The position numbers and the translations under genes were made by a program. Under the pieces are notes generated by a model, which was given only the letters and a program-made list of their open reading frames with translations, made no database searches and had not been told where the DNA came from. Positions 50,564 to 59,167 of a DNA stretch of 64,000 nt are shown in pieces (the first letter of the stretch is position 1; every line of letters begins with the position of its first letter). This DNA comes from Hymenobacter setariae. Lineage in GTDB: Bacteria > Bacteroidota > Bacteroidia > Cytophagales > Hymenobacteraceae. The stretch is taken from the NCBI RefSeq assembly GCF_007713685.1, contig NZ_VMRJ01000004.1, positions 717,700-781,699 on the forward strand. Direction: 5' to 3'.

Positions 50564-51736
50564 GTGTCTCTTTTTCAAGACAAAATAGCGGGCCACGGCA
50601 CCCTTTTGGCTAGCCTGACCGCGGGCCTACTGCTACTGAGCAGCTGCGGCAAGGACGACGACGAAACCGCTAAAAAGGAAGAGTCGGCCCCGCCCCAGGT
50701 GCCCGTGGTAGCCCTGCGCACCACCGACCAGCGCCTCTACCACGAGCATGTGGCCGACATTCAGGCCGAGCGCAACGTGGAGGTGCGGGCCAAAGTGCGC
50801 GGCTTTCTCGAGCACATTTATGTGGACGAGGGAAAGTTTGTGAAGAAAGGTCAGCCGCTGTTCCGCATTCAGCCCAGCGAATACCAAAACCAGTTGGCCC
50901 GCGCCAAAGCTGCCGAAACCGCTGCCGAGGCGGAGGTGGCCTCGGCTAAGGTGCAGCTAGAGCGCGTGCAGCTGCTAGTAAATAAAAACATCATCGCTAA
51001 GACCGAGACCGACTTGGCGCGAGCCAACCTGCGCACGGCGCAGTCGCACGTGGCCGAGGCGCAAGCTCGCCAAAGCACGGCTCGCCTCAACCTAGACTAC
51101 ACGCTAGTACGGGCGCCCTTCGACGGCATCATCAACCGCATTCCGCTCAAGGTGGGTAGCCTGATTGAGGAAACCACGTTGCTCACTACGGTGTCGGACC
51201 TCAGCCAAGTATTCGCCTACTTCGAAATACCTGAAAACGAGTACCTAGAGCTGATGCGCCTGCGCCAAGAGCACCCCGAGCGCAGCAACTCTGATACGAT
51301 AGCCTTGGTGCTGGCTGACAATAGCCGCTACCCCTACCCTGGCTACATCGAAACCTCGGAAGGCGAGATTGACGAAAACACCGGCTCCATCGCCTTCCGC
51401 GCCCGCTTCGACAACCCGCAGCACCTGCTCAAGCACGGTGCTACCGGCCGCGTGCGCCTCACCAATGTAGTGTCTGATGCCCTGCTAGTGCCACAAAAGG
51501 CCGTGTTCGAGATTCAGGACAAGAGCTACGTATATGTGCTTGACAGCAACAACGTTGCTCATACCCGCAGCTTTGTGCCTGGCACCCGCACTGGCAGCGA
51601 CTACGTGGTAAAAAGTGGCCTCAAACGCGGTGAGCGCGTGGTATACGAAGGCACACAGGAGGTCAAAGACGGCCTAAAGGTGGTGCCGCGCAAAGCAGAA
51701 ATTCCGCCGGCGACAGACGTGGCCAAAGTGCGGTAG
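50564..51736 (+). CDS. RND efflux periplasmic adaptor (membrane fusion lipoprotein)
   Basis: The preferred start is GTG 50564, giving MSLFQDKIAGHGTLLASLTAGLLLLSSC; an in-frame GTG at 50510 adds residues over an AT-rich, promoter-like stretch. The lipobox LLLSSCGKD marks a lipoprotein. The rest is a typical HlyD/AcrA adaptor: barrel-sandwich/lipoyl half (VEVRAKVRGFLEHIYVDEGKFVKKGQPLF), coiled-coil hairpin (about 80-160), second lipoyl half (RLNLDYTLVRAPFDGIINRIPLKVGSLI), beta barrel and membrane-proximal domain. It links the inner-membrane pump to the outer-membrane channel. Its genes follow in order (pump at 51830, channel at 55079). Confidence 0.93.
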   Translation: MSLFQDKIAGHGTLLASLTAGLLLLSSCGKDDDETAKKEESAPPQVPVVALRTTDQRLYHEHVADIQAERNVEVRAKVRGFLEHIYVDEGKFVKKGQPLFRIQPSEYQNQLARAKAAETAAEAEVASAKVQLERVQLLVNKNIIAKTETDLARANLRTAQSHVAEAQARQSTARLNLDYTLVRAPFDGIINRIPLKVGSLIEETTLLTTVSDLSQVFAYFEIPENEYLELMRLRQEHPERSNSDTIALVLADNSRYPYPGYIETSEGEIDENTGSIAFRARFDNPQHLLKHGATGRVRLTNVVSDALLVPQKAVFEIQDKSYVYVLDSNNVAHTRSFVPGTRTGSDYVVKSGLKRGERVVYEGTQEVKDGLKVVPRKAEIPPATDVAKVR

Positions 51737-51829
51737 CCGCTGTTGGGCGGACTTTATAAGCCGCAAATCCACAGTTGCTTCTAACTGGCCTACCCAAACA
51801 CAGACTACAGATTCCGCGCAACCTATCCT

Positions 51830-54800
51830 ATGTTCGATATCTTCATTCGCCGCCCGGTCCTCTCGCTGGTTATCTCCTTATTGATAACCTTGTTAGGTGG
51901 CCTAGCGCTGTTTCAGCTGCCCATCACGCAGTTTCCCGACATCGTACCGCCCTCGGTGACCGTGACGGCGCACTACACCGGAGCCAATGCCGAGGTGTGC
52001 GCCAAGGCCGTAGCCACGCCGCTGGAGCGCGCCATCAATGGTGTGCCGGGCATGACGTCGATGACGTCGGTAAACAGCAATGACGGCACTACGCTCATCG
52101 AGGTGTTCTTTCAGGTGGGCACCGACCCCGACCTAGCGGCCGTGGCCGTGCAGGGCCGCGTGCAAACCGTAATTGATGAGCTGCCCGAAGAGGTAATTAA
52201 GGCTGGTGTGACGGCCGAAAAGGAGGTAAACTCCATGCTGCTCTATCTCAACATCACGAGCACCGACAAGGCCGCGGGCGAGAAGTTCATCTACAACTTC
52301 GCCGATATCAACATCTTGCAGGAGCTCAAGCGCATCAACGGGGTGGGCCTGGCCGAGATTATGGGCGCCCGCGAATACTCGATGCGCGTGTGGCTGAAAC
52401 CCGACCGTATGGCCGCCTACAACGTGGGCACCGAGGACGTGGTGGCCGCCATCCGGGCCGAAAACGTGGAGGCTGCCCCTGGCAAATCGGGCGAAAGCTC
52501 GGGCCGCCAAGCCCATGACCTGCAATACGTGCTGCGCTACACCGGCAAAATGTTCAAGCCTGAGCAGTACCGCAACATCGTACTGCGCGCCAACCCCGAC
52601 GGCTCGGTGCTCAAGCTCAAGGAAGTAGCTGACATCGAGTTTGGCTCGCTCACCTACGGCATGGTGTCGAAGGAAGACGGGCGGCCTTCAGCGGCCATCA
52701 TGCTCAAGCAGCGCCCTGGCTCTAATGCCAGCGAGGTTATCGCGGGCGTAAAGGAGCGCATGGCCGAGCTAAAAGCCACCAGCTTCCCGCCCGGCATGAC
52801 CTACAGCATCGCCTACGACGTGTCGCGCTTCCTCGATGCCAGTATCCATGAGGTACTCAAGACGTTAGTGGAAGCCTTTATCCTAGTGTTTATCGTGGTG
52901 TTCCTGTTTTTGCAGGATTTCCGTTCCACACTTATTCCAGCCCTGGCAGTGCCGGTGGCGCTTATCGGCACGTTGTTTATTATGAGCCTCCTAGGGTTCA
53001 GTATCAACCTGCTGACGCTCTTTGCCTTGGTGCTCGCCATTGGTATCGTGGTCGATGATGCTATTGTGGTGGTCGAGGCGGTGCACGCCAAGATGCACAA
53101 CGAGCACTTAGCGCCCCGTGCGGCCACCTTCGCGGCCATGCACGAAATCAGCGGGGCCATCGTGGCTATTACCTTGGTAATGACAGCGGTATTCGTGCCC
53201 ACGTCGTTTTTGAGCGGGCCGGTGGGCGTGTTTTACCGGCAGTTTTCGCTCACGCTAGCCTCGGCCATTTTGATTTCGGCCGTGAATGCCTTGACCCTAA
53301 CGCCGGCTTTGTGCTCGCTGCTGCTTAAGCCGGTAGAGCACAACGAGAAGCCGGGCCTGATGGGCCGCTTTTTCAACTGGTTTAATGCCCGCTACGACAG
53401 CTTGGCCGACGGCTATAAAAAGGTACTGGGTGTGGTGGCGCACCGCCGCGTCATTACCCTAGGTGCCTTACTGGTGTTCATCGGGCTGGCCTACGGCACG
53501 AGCCAGATTCTGCCCGCCGGCTTCATTCCGACCGAAGACCAGGGCATGATTTACGTGAACGTGACTACGCCCGCCGGGGCCACGGTAGAGCGTACCGAGG
53601 AAGTGCTTGACCAGATTCAGAAAGTAGCGGCTAAACTCAAGCCTGTGGAGTCGGTATCGACCCTGGCCGGTTATAGCCTACTCAACGACGTGGCGGGCTC
53701 GACCTACGGCATGGGCATGATAAACCTGTCCGCTTGGGAAGGCCGCGAGCAGTCGGTAGATGACCTCATTACTGAATTGCGCGAAAAAACCAAGGGCATT
53801 TCTGATGCTAGCATCGAGTTCTTCCCGCCGCCTGCGGTGCCGGGCTTTGGTAATGCCAGCGGCGTGGAGCTGCGCGTGCTCGATAAGTCGGGCACTGGTG
53901 ACCTGCAGCGCACGGCTGATGTCACCAAAGACTTCATTTTGGCCCTCGATAAGTCGCCGGCTATCAGCTCGGCATTTACTAACTACGACGCCAATTTCCC
54001 GCAGTACCTCATCCACGTTGACCAGGAGCAGGCCGCTAAAAAAGGCGTGACTGTAGACGCGGCCATGAGCACCCTGCAAACATTGATTGGCAGCTACTAC
54101 GCTTCCAACTTCATCCGTTTCGGCCAGCTCTACAAGGTGATGGTGCAGGCCGGTCCCGAGTACCGCACCAACCCCGAAGACCTACTGAAGCTGTACGTGA
54201 AAAACAACCGCGGCGAGCTAGTACCCTATTCGACCTTTGTGCGGCTGGAACGCGTGTACGGTCCCGACCAGCTTACGCGCTACAACATGTACACCTCGGC
54301 TATGGTGAGCAGCGACGCGGCGCCCGGCCACAGCACCGGCGATGTTATCAAGACCGTTGAGGAAACCGCTAAGAAGGTGCTGCCCAAGGGTTACAGCTTT
54401 GAGTGGAGCGGCATGACCCGCGAGCAGGTGCTGTCGGGCAACCAGGCTATCTACATTTTTGCGCTGGTTATCGTGTTCGTGTACCTCATTCTGGCCGCGC
54501 AGTATGAGAGCTTTTTGTTGCCGCTACCGGTGCTATTGAGCTTGCCTACGGGCATTTTCGGGGCCTTCCTGTTCCTGAAAGTCCTAGGTCTCGAAAACAA
54601 CATCTATGCCCAGGTAGCGCTGGTAATGCTCATTGGCCTGTTGGGCAAAAATGCCATCCTGGTAATTGAAGTGGCTGAGCAGCGACGCCGCGCCGGGGCC
54701 TCGGTTTTCGACGCCGTTATCGAGGGTACGCTCTCGCGCCTGCGGCCGATTTTGATGACTTCGTTCGCCTTCATTCTGGGCTTGATGCCGCTGGTAGTAG

Positions 54801-55003
54801 CGCACGGTGCGGGCGCCCTAGGCAACCGCAGCATCGGCACGGCGGCAGCAGGCGGTATGCTGGTGGGCACGGCTTTCGGGCTGCTGCTGGTGCCGGGCCT
54901 CTACGTCATTTTCGCGGGCATGATACCCAAGGAGGATAAAGACGAGGAAGAGCCAGCTACCGAAGCGGTGGAAGAAGAAATGGAAGAGCCGGCACACGCC
55001 TAG
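51830..55003 (+). CDS. RND multidrug efflux pump subunit (AcrB/HAE1 type)
   Basis: The 1057-residue inner-membrane protein has the 12-segment RND layout with two large periplasmic loops. The start MFDIFIRRPVLSLVISLLITLLGG and the motif PLERAINGVPGMTSMTSVNSND are typical of HAE1 pumps. The proton-relay pair of aspartates is present in LAIGIVVDDAIVVVEA near residue 408. GFIPTEDQGMIYVNVTTPAGAT marks the second half. The C-terminus is an acidic tail (EEPATEAVEEEMEEPAHA). It exports hydrophobic or toxic compounds using proton flow. HAE1 character, not the metal (HME) type, is indicated by the sequence. It starts 93 bases after the adaptor gene. Confidence 0.95.
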   Translation: MFDIFIRRPVLSLVISLLITLLGGLALFQLPITQFPDIVPPSVTVTAHYTGANAEVCAKAVATPLERAINGVPGMTSMTSVNSNDGTTLIEVFFQVGTDPDLAAVAVQGRVQTVIDELPEEVIKAGVTAEKEVNSMLLYLNITSTDKAAGEKFIYNFADINILQELKRINGVGLAEIMGAREYSMRVWLKPDRMAAYNVGTEDVVAAIRAENVEAAPGKSGESSGRQAHDLQYVLRYTGKMFKPEQYRNIVLRANPDGSVLKLKEVADIEFGSLTYGMVSKEDGRPSAAIMLKQRPGSNASEVIAGVKERMAELKATSFPPGMTYSIAYDVSRFLDASIHEVLKTLVEAFILVFIVVFLFLQDFRSTLIPALAVPVALIGTLFIMSLLGFSINLLTLFALVLAIGIVVDDAIVVVEAVHAKMHNEHLAPRAATFAAMHEISGAIVAITLVMTAVFVPTSFLSGPVGVFYRQFSLTLASAILISAVNALTLTPALCSLLLKPVEHNEKPGLMGRFFNWFNARYDSLADGYKKVLGVVAHRRVITLGALLVFIGLAYGTSQILPAGFIPTEDQGMIYVNVTTPAGATVERTEEVLDQIQKVAAKLKPVESVSTLAGYSLLNDVAGSTYGMGMINLSAWEGREQSVDDLITELREKTKGISDASIEFFPPPAVPGFGNASGVELRVLDKSGTGDLQRTADVTKDFILALDKSPAISSAFTNYDANFPQYLIHVDQEQAAKKGVTVDAAMSTLQTLIGSYYASNFIRFGQLYKVMVQAGPEYRTNPEDLLKLYVKNNRGELVPYSTFVRLERVYGPDQLTRYNMYTSAMVSSDAAPGHSTGDVIKTVEETAKKVLPKGYSFEWSGMTREQVLSGNQAIYIFALVIVFVYLILAAQYESFLLPLPVLLSLPTGIFGAFLFLKVLGLENNIYAQVALVMLIGLLGKNAILVIEVAEQRRRAGASVFDAVIEGTLSRLRPILMTSFAFILGLMPLVVAHGAGALGNRSIGTAAAGGMLVGTAFGLLLVPGLYVIFAGMIPKEDKDEEEPATEAVEEEMEEPAHA

Positions 55004-55078
55004 GCTCAACGAGCGCCAACTCCGAGCAATCAGCTTGCCCCTGGTGCCCTAGCCCCTTCACTCGCGGAAGGGAGCTAG

Positions 55079-56683
55079 ATGATTACTGAATTTGAACTAC
55101 AATCTCTGATGTATTTAGCTAGGTTTTTTGCTTCTGTTTTCACTAAACCACGGGCCGTTCGGCTTCCCTCTGCTCAAGAACTCTGCGCGTCGAGTGCAGT
55201 AGGACCGGGGGCAGGGTCGCGCGCCCGGCGAGCCTGCACTGCCTTGCTAGCAACATCTTTAGTAGCCCTAGGTGCCTGCCAAATCACCGCGCCCCGCTCC
55301 TACCCTGCTGCCACCCCGCTACCCACCACCTACGGCTACCCAGCGCCCAACGACAGCACCAGCATTGGCGACCTGGCGTGGAATCAGTTCTTTGCCGATA
55401 AAACCCTCATTGGGCTCATTGACACGGCTTTGCAGCAAAACCTTGACCTGCGCCAAGCCAGTCAGCGCGTAGAGCAAGCCCGTGCTGCTGTGCTAGAACG
55501 CCGCGGAGCACTGCTGCCCAGCGTGAATGCCACCGGCACGGCGGGCTTCGACCGCTACGGGCGCTACACCCTTAATGGTGTGGGCAACTTCGACACCAAC
55601 TTGTCGCAAAACATCGACGCGAACCAAGTGGTGCCGACTGGCTTCACACCCGACTATTTCTTAGGGCTGCGCAGCACCTGGGAGGTAGACCTGTGGGGCC
55701 GCCTGCGCAGCCTGCGCAACGCGGCGCAGGGGCGCTTGCTCGCCACTGAACAAGGGCGGCGCTTGGTAATCACAAGTGTGATTGCCGAAGTAGCCAACAA
55801 TTACTACGAACTACTGACCCTTGACAACCAGCTAGCTACCTTGCAGCGCAACTTATTACTGCAAGAGCGGGCCCTCGAAATAACCAAGGTGCAGAAGCTA
55901 GCCGGCCGCGCCACCGAGCTGGCCGTGCAGCAGTTTCAGGCGCAGGTGCTGCGCACCCGCAGCCTGGCCTATGAGACCAAGCAGCGCATCGTAGAAAACG
56001 AAACCCAACTCAATCAGCTCATGGGCCGCTACCCGCGCCGCATTGCGCGGCCCGCCGAGCTGGCCGAGGTGCAAGTACCTAAGCGCCTGCTGGCCGGCGT
56101 GCCCTCCCGCTTGGTGCTGCGCCGCCCCGATGTGCGCCAGGCCGAGCTAAACCTAGCCGCCAATGGTGCCGACCTCGACGCCGCCCGGGCTGCCTTTTTG
56201 CCGGCACTCACACTCACGCCCTATGTGGGAGTTAATGCGTTCCGGTCGTCGCTGCTGTTTCAGCCGGGTTCGGTGGTGGCGGGCATCCTAGGAGGCCTGA
56301 GCGCGCCCATTCTGAACCGCCGTGCGCTGCGCGCCGAGCGCAACCGCGCCACCGCCGCTAGCCTTGAAACGTACTACGCGTACCAACAAACCCTGCAAAC
56401 CAGCGTGCGCGAGGTCACAAACACCCTGCGCGGCGTGGCCAACTACGACAGCGCCCTCACCCTGCGCCGCCAGGAAGTAGTGACCCTGCGCCGGGCCGTG
56501 GACATTGCTACCGACCTGCAATACACTGGCTACGCTACGTATCTGGAAATCATTACGGCCCAGCGCAGCGTGCTCGATGCCGAACTGAGCCTGGCCGAGC
56601 TGCGCCGCACGCAGCTGCTGCAAGCCGTGGCTCTGTACCGCGCCCTAGGTGGCGGCTGGAACACGCCCGTGCGCCAGCAGTAG
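55079..56683 (+). CDS. Outer-membrane efflux channel lipoprotein (TolC/NodT family)
   Basis: The 534-residue frame begins at ATG 55079. The lipoprotein signal (RRACTALLATSLVALGACQIT) comes only at about residues 49-69, so the N-terminal extension is odd and the true start may be later, although no ATG or GTG precedes the signal closely. The first 30 codons are AT-rich, as if promoter sequence had been included. After the cysteine comes the outer-membrane-factor pattern: LAWNQFFADKTLIGLIDTALQQN, two long helical hairpins, the repeated LVLRRPDVRQAELNLAANGADLDAARAAFLP block, and a second half with TRSLAYETKQRIVENETQL. It forms the exit duct of the RND pump upstream. Confidence 0.88.
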   Translation: MITEFELQSLMYLARFFASVFTKPRAVRLPSAQELCASSAVGPGAGSRARRACTALLATSLVALGACQITAPRSYPAATPLPTTYGYPAPNDSTSIGDLAWNQFFADKTLIGLIDTALQQNLDLRQASQRVEQARAAVLERRGALLPSVNATGTAGFDRYGRYTLNGVGNFDTNLSQNIDANQVVPTGFTPDYFLGLRSTWEVDLWGRLRSLRNAAQGRLLATEQGRRLVITSVIAEVANNYYELLTLDNQLATLQRNLLLQERALEITKVQKLAGRATELAVQQFQAQVLRTRSLAYETKQRIVENETQLNQLMGRYPRRIARPAELAEVQVPKRLLAGVPSRLVLRRPDVRQAELNLAANGADLDAARAAFLPALTLTPYVGVNAFRSSLLFQPGSVVAGILGGLSAPILNRRALRAERNRATAASLETYYAYQQTLQTSVREVTNTLRGVANYDSALTLRRQEVVTLRRAVDIATDLQYTGYATYLEIITAQRSVLDAELSLAELRRTQLLQAVALYRALGGGWNTPVRQQ

Positions 56684-56762
56684 AACCACCGCCGAGCCTA
56701 CTGCGTAATTACAGCCTGGCACCATGGCGGCGGGTGCCGGAACTATCCGCCCGCCGCGTGGG

Positions 56763-56770
56763 TATTTTTG
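56763..56770 (+). promoter_or_regulatory. -7 box immediately before a start codon
   Basis: TATTTTTG matches TAnnTTTG exactly and ends four bases before the ATG at 56775. If used, the transcript would start at or next to the ATG, giving a leaderless mRNA. No clear -33 element is visible. Confidence 0.4.
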
Positions 56771-56774
56771 TCCT

Positions 56775-57041
56775 ATGGAAGTTGGTTGCTACACTTTAGC
56801 GGAGGCCACTACGGCTGCTCCTTTTCTTGACTACGCCGTGTGCCTCGATGACTCTGCCCGCCCCGCCAACCATAGCGGCGACTGGCCAGTGCAGGGCCAA
56901 GTTTACCCCGTGCGCGTGGTAGACAGCCGCCTCGAAGGCATTCCGCTGGTGCACGTGCTCACCTTTATGGGTGAGGCGCCTTACTATAATGCGTTCGCGC
57001 CGCACCGTTTTCAAATCACGCACCGCCTGTATCTCAATTAA
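56775..57041 (+). CDS. Small hypothetical protein
   Basis: The ATG at 56775 gives 88 residues (MEVGCYTLAEATTAAPFLDY); a longer frame upstream runs through GC-rich intergenic sequence. The protein is cytoplasmic, with a beta-rich middle (WPVQGQVYPVRVVDSRLEGIPLVHVLTFMG) and a basic end (FAPHRFQITHRLYLN). Short conserved Hymenobacter-like proteins of this kind are common, but I recognise no family. Its 3' side carries a strong terminator, and a -7 box lies just before the start, so it is probably transcribed alone. Confidence 0.6.
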   Translation: MEVGCYTLAEATTAAPFLDYAVCLDDSARPANHSGDWPVQGQVYPVRVVDSRLEGIPLVHVLTFMGEAPYYNAFAPHRFQITHRLYLN

Positions 57042-57072
57042 GTAATACACCTAGGCGCGTTAAACACGAAAA

Positions 57073-57128
57073 AGCCGCTTGGTTGGCTACGTTGGAATCT
57101 GATTCCTAGCGTAGCCAGCCAAGCGGCT
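57073..57128. terminator. Bidirectional terminator
   Basis: A 19-base stem with one G-T pair joins 57073-57091 (AGCCGCTTGGTTGGCTACG) and 57110-57128, flanked by A-run on the left and T on the right. It lies between the convergent small gene (plus) and SDR gene (minus) and suits both directions. Confidence 0.85.
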
Positions 57129-57155
57129 CTTTAATTACAACTTCTACCCGCATCT

Positions 57156-57230
57156 TGTCATGCTGAGCCTGCGAAGCATCTCTATCGCTTCAGCAGTGCA
57201 GTAGAGAGGCTTCGCAAGCTCAGCATGACA
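57156..57230. repeat. Intergenic inverted repeat of the TGTCATGCTGAGC family (copy B)
   Basis: TGTCATGCTGAGCCTGCGAAGC at 57156 pairs with its near-perfect complement ending TCAGCATGACA at 57230; one mismatch in about 22 bases. The loop of about 30 bases includes TCTCTATCGC. It lies just beyond the terminator and 30 bases before the SDR stop codon. Confidence 0.8.
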
Positions 57231-57259
57231 AATACGGGGCAGCTACTCTTAACTCGTTT

Positions 57260-58135
57260 CTAGCCTTTAGGCATGCCGCCAGTTACTTCGAGTAGGCTGC
57301 CGGTCGAGTAGCTGCCATCTTGCGAGGCGAAGTACACGTAGGATGGCGCTAATTCCTCGGGCTGACCGGGGCGACCGAGCATAGTTTCGTCACCAAATTT
57401 GTCTAGGTCCTCTTGAAGCATGGTACCGGGGATGAGCGGCGTCCAGATGGGGCCAGGCAGCACGGCATTCACCCGAATTTTCTTTTCGCCTAGGTAGGCG
57501 GCTAGGCTCTTGGTGAAGGTGTGGATGGCGCCCTTGGTAGAGGCATAGTCTACCTGATGCTGATTGCCGACAATGCCCGCGATGCTACCGGTATTGATGA
57601 TGGCGTCGCCTTCTTTCAGAAAGGGAATGGCGGCCTGGGCCATAAAGATGTAGCCCTTGATATTGGTATCGAAGGTGCGGTGGATGTTCTCCTCCGGGAT
57701 GGTTTCGAAGTGCTCGTAGCCCTTTTGGTAAGCGGCGTTGTTCACCAAGATGTTGAAGCCGCCCAGCTCGGCGTGGGTGCGGCGCACGGCCTCGCGGCAC
57801 TCAGTAGCCGAACGCACGTCGGCCTGAATGGCGAGGAACTTACGTCCCTGAGCCTCCACGGCCTTGCCGACCACGGCGGCGTCTTCAGCATTAGATTGGT
57901 ACACGATGGCTATGTCGGCGCCTTCCATGGCGTAGGCCAGGGCCACGGCTCTCCCGATACCCGAGTCGCCGCCCGTAATGAGGGCTACCTTGCCGGTGAG
58001 CTTGCCCGCCGGCTTGTAGTTCGACATATCCCAATCGGGCTGCTCCTTCATGTTCTCCTCGCTCGTAGGATAGCCCATGGGCTTGGGGCTGATTTCGCTG
58101 TTGGTTGGGCGCGGTTCGTTTTGTTCAGTGCTCAT
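57260..58135 (-). CDS. Short-chain dehydrogenase/reductase (general-stress type)
   Basis: The 291-residue protein has an unusual hydrophilic N-terminal extension of about 45 residues (MSTEQNEPRPTNSE). A classical SDR domain follows: nucleotide motif TGGDSGIGRAV, NNAA in NILVNNAAYQKG, the serine in INTGSIAG, and the catalytic YASTK. The closing block PGPIWTPL and EVTGGMPKG is typical of the GSP39/YhdF group of SDRs, which Bacteroidota and Bacilli carry as stress-related oxidoreductases. The substrate is unknown. Start and direction are clear; the gene appears monocistronic. Confidence 0.92.
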   Translation of the reverse strand: MSTEQNEPRPTNSEISPKPMGYPTSEENMKEQPDWDMSNYKPAGKLTGKVALITGGDSGIGRAVALAYAMEGADIAIVYQSNAEDAAVVGKAVEAQGRKFLAIQADVRSATECREAVRRTHAELGGFNILVNNAAYQKGYEHFETIPEENIHRTFDTNIKGYIFMAQAAIPFLKEGDAIINTGSIAGIVGNQHQVDYASTKGAIHTFTKSLAAYLGEKKIRVNAVLPGPIWTPLIPGTMLQEDLDKFGDETMLGRPGQPEELAPSYVYFASQDGSYSTGSLLEVTGGMPKG

Positions 58136-58232
58136 TAGTGCTAGGTTAGGTGCAAAAACAATACGGCCGCCAGCAAGCCAGGGCTGGCAAATACCCGAAT
58201 TATGTAAGTACCAACCTAGGTACCGGCCGAGC

Positions 58233-58955
58233 TTACCTGAGGGGCCACACAGCAGATAAGCCCGCCGCTACCAGCGCTCCAATAAGCGTGTTCAAGAAGT
58301 TGACACCATCGTTAGGCAAGTAGTGGCGCCGCTCTAGCGTGGCACCCAGCAGCGAGTCGCCTAGGTTGCCCGCCGTGCCAGCCAGCAGCAAGATGCCGAA
58401 GGCCGGGTACCAGCCCTCGGCTACGCAGTACACACTGGCTAGCACTGCACTGCCCGCCAGCCCCAGCAGCGTCCCTTCGGCACTAATAACGCCATCCAAG
58501 CCGCGCTGGTCAGGCTTGAAGGTCAAAATATTGACATAGCGCCGGCCGTAGATATTGCCTAACTCAGAAGCCAGCGTATCGGCCGTGGCGGCGGCAAAGC
58601 CGCCCGCCAGCATGAGGCGGCCCAGCGGCGCAAACGATGGCAGCAGCCACGCAGCTAAACCTAGCAGGCCAGCCAGGCCGGCATTAGCGAGCACCTGCCC
58701 AGCCGTGCGACGGCCTTTGTTGGCTTCGGCCAGCCCTAGGCGGCGCTTATCGGAAACGCGCCACGCCGAGGCCGCCGTGCCCAGGCCAAAAAACGTGGCC
58801 AGCAGACCCAGGCCCATAAAGCCGGCCCCTAGGTAGATGCACACGCCCAGTACCCCACCCGTCCACACGGCCGGAATGGTAAGCTTACCTGCCCGTGCGC
58901 TGTAAGCCATGCCCAGGGCCAGCAGAAGAATAACAAGACCTAGGCGAAGCAGCAT
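58233..58955 (-). CDS. DUF92 / TMEM19-like membrane protein
   Basis: The 240-residue protein is hydrophobic with about six membrane segments. It carries the DUF92 signature: LAEANKGRRTAGQVLANAG, FAAATADTLASELGNIYGRR, ILTFKPDQRGLDGVISAEGT and GTAGNLGDSLLGATLERR. The family includes TMEM19 and the plant VTE6 phytyl-phosphate kinase, suggesting a CTP-dependent polyprenyl phosphate kinase activity; bacterial members are not well characterised. GAACTTTG upstream (58989-58996, minus sense) recurs before the pullulanase gene. The gap between its start and the next gene holds repeat copy C. Confidence 0.88.
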   Translation of the reverse strand: MLLRLGLVILLLALGMAYSARAGKLTIPAVWTGGVLGVCIYLGAGFMGLGLLATFFGLGTAASAWRVSDKRRLGLAEANKGRRTAGQVLANAGLAGLLGLAAWLLPSFAPLGRLMLAGGFAAATADTLASELGNIYGRRYVNILTFKPDQRGLDGVISAEGTLLGLAGSAVLASVYCVAEGWYPAFGILLLAGTAGNLGDSLLGATLERRHYLPNDGVNFLNTLIGALVAAGLSAVWPLR

Positions 58956-59052
58956 AATGACAGAGGCGGGCGAGCCACCAAAGTTCGGGCTGAGTTCTTA
59001 GCGAGCGTACTTAAAGCCCATTTTATATTTTATCAGAAAGCCCCTTCCCACC

Positions 59053-59130
59053 TGTCCTGCTAAGCTTGCGAAGCATCTCTACCATACCGTTGAAGGAAGT
59101 AGTAGAGAGCTTCGCAAGCTCAGCAGGACA
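59053..59130. repeat. Intergenic inverted repeat of the TGTCATGCTGAGC family (copy C)
   Basis: TGTCCTGCTAAGCTTGCGAAGC at 59053 pairs with GCTTCGCAAGCTCAGCAGGACA ending 59130, with one mismatch. Both arms carry the same A-to-C change (TCCTGC, GCAGGA) relative to copies A and B, a compensatory change that keeps pairing. Confidence 0.8.
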
Positions 59131-59167
59131 GGCGGCAAGGGGCTTGTAATTTATCGCTGCTAAACGT

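Noticed and set aside
55079-55260. Frameshift or fusion at the start of the efflux channel gene
   Set aside because: The long N-terminal extension before the lipoprotein signal is better explained by an uncertain start; the frame is continuous and the rest of the protein normal.
57521-58138. 205-codon plus-strand ORF
   Set aside because: Antisense to the SDR gene with conserved TGGDSGIG and YASTK motifs.
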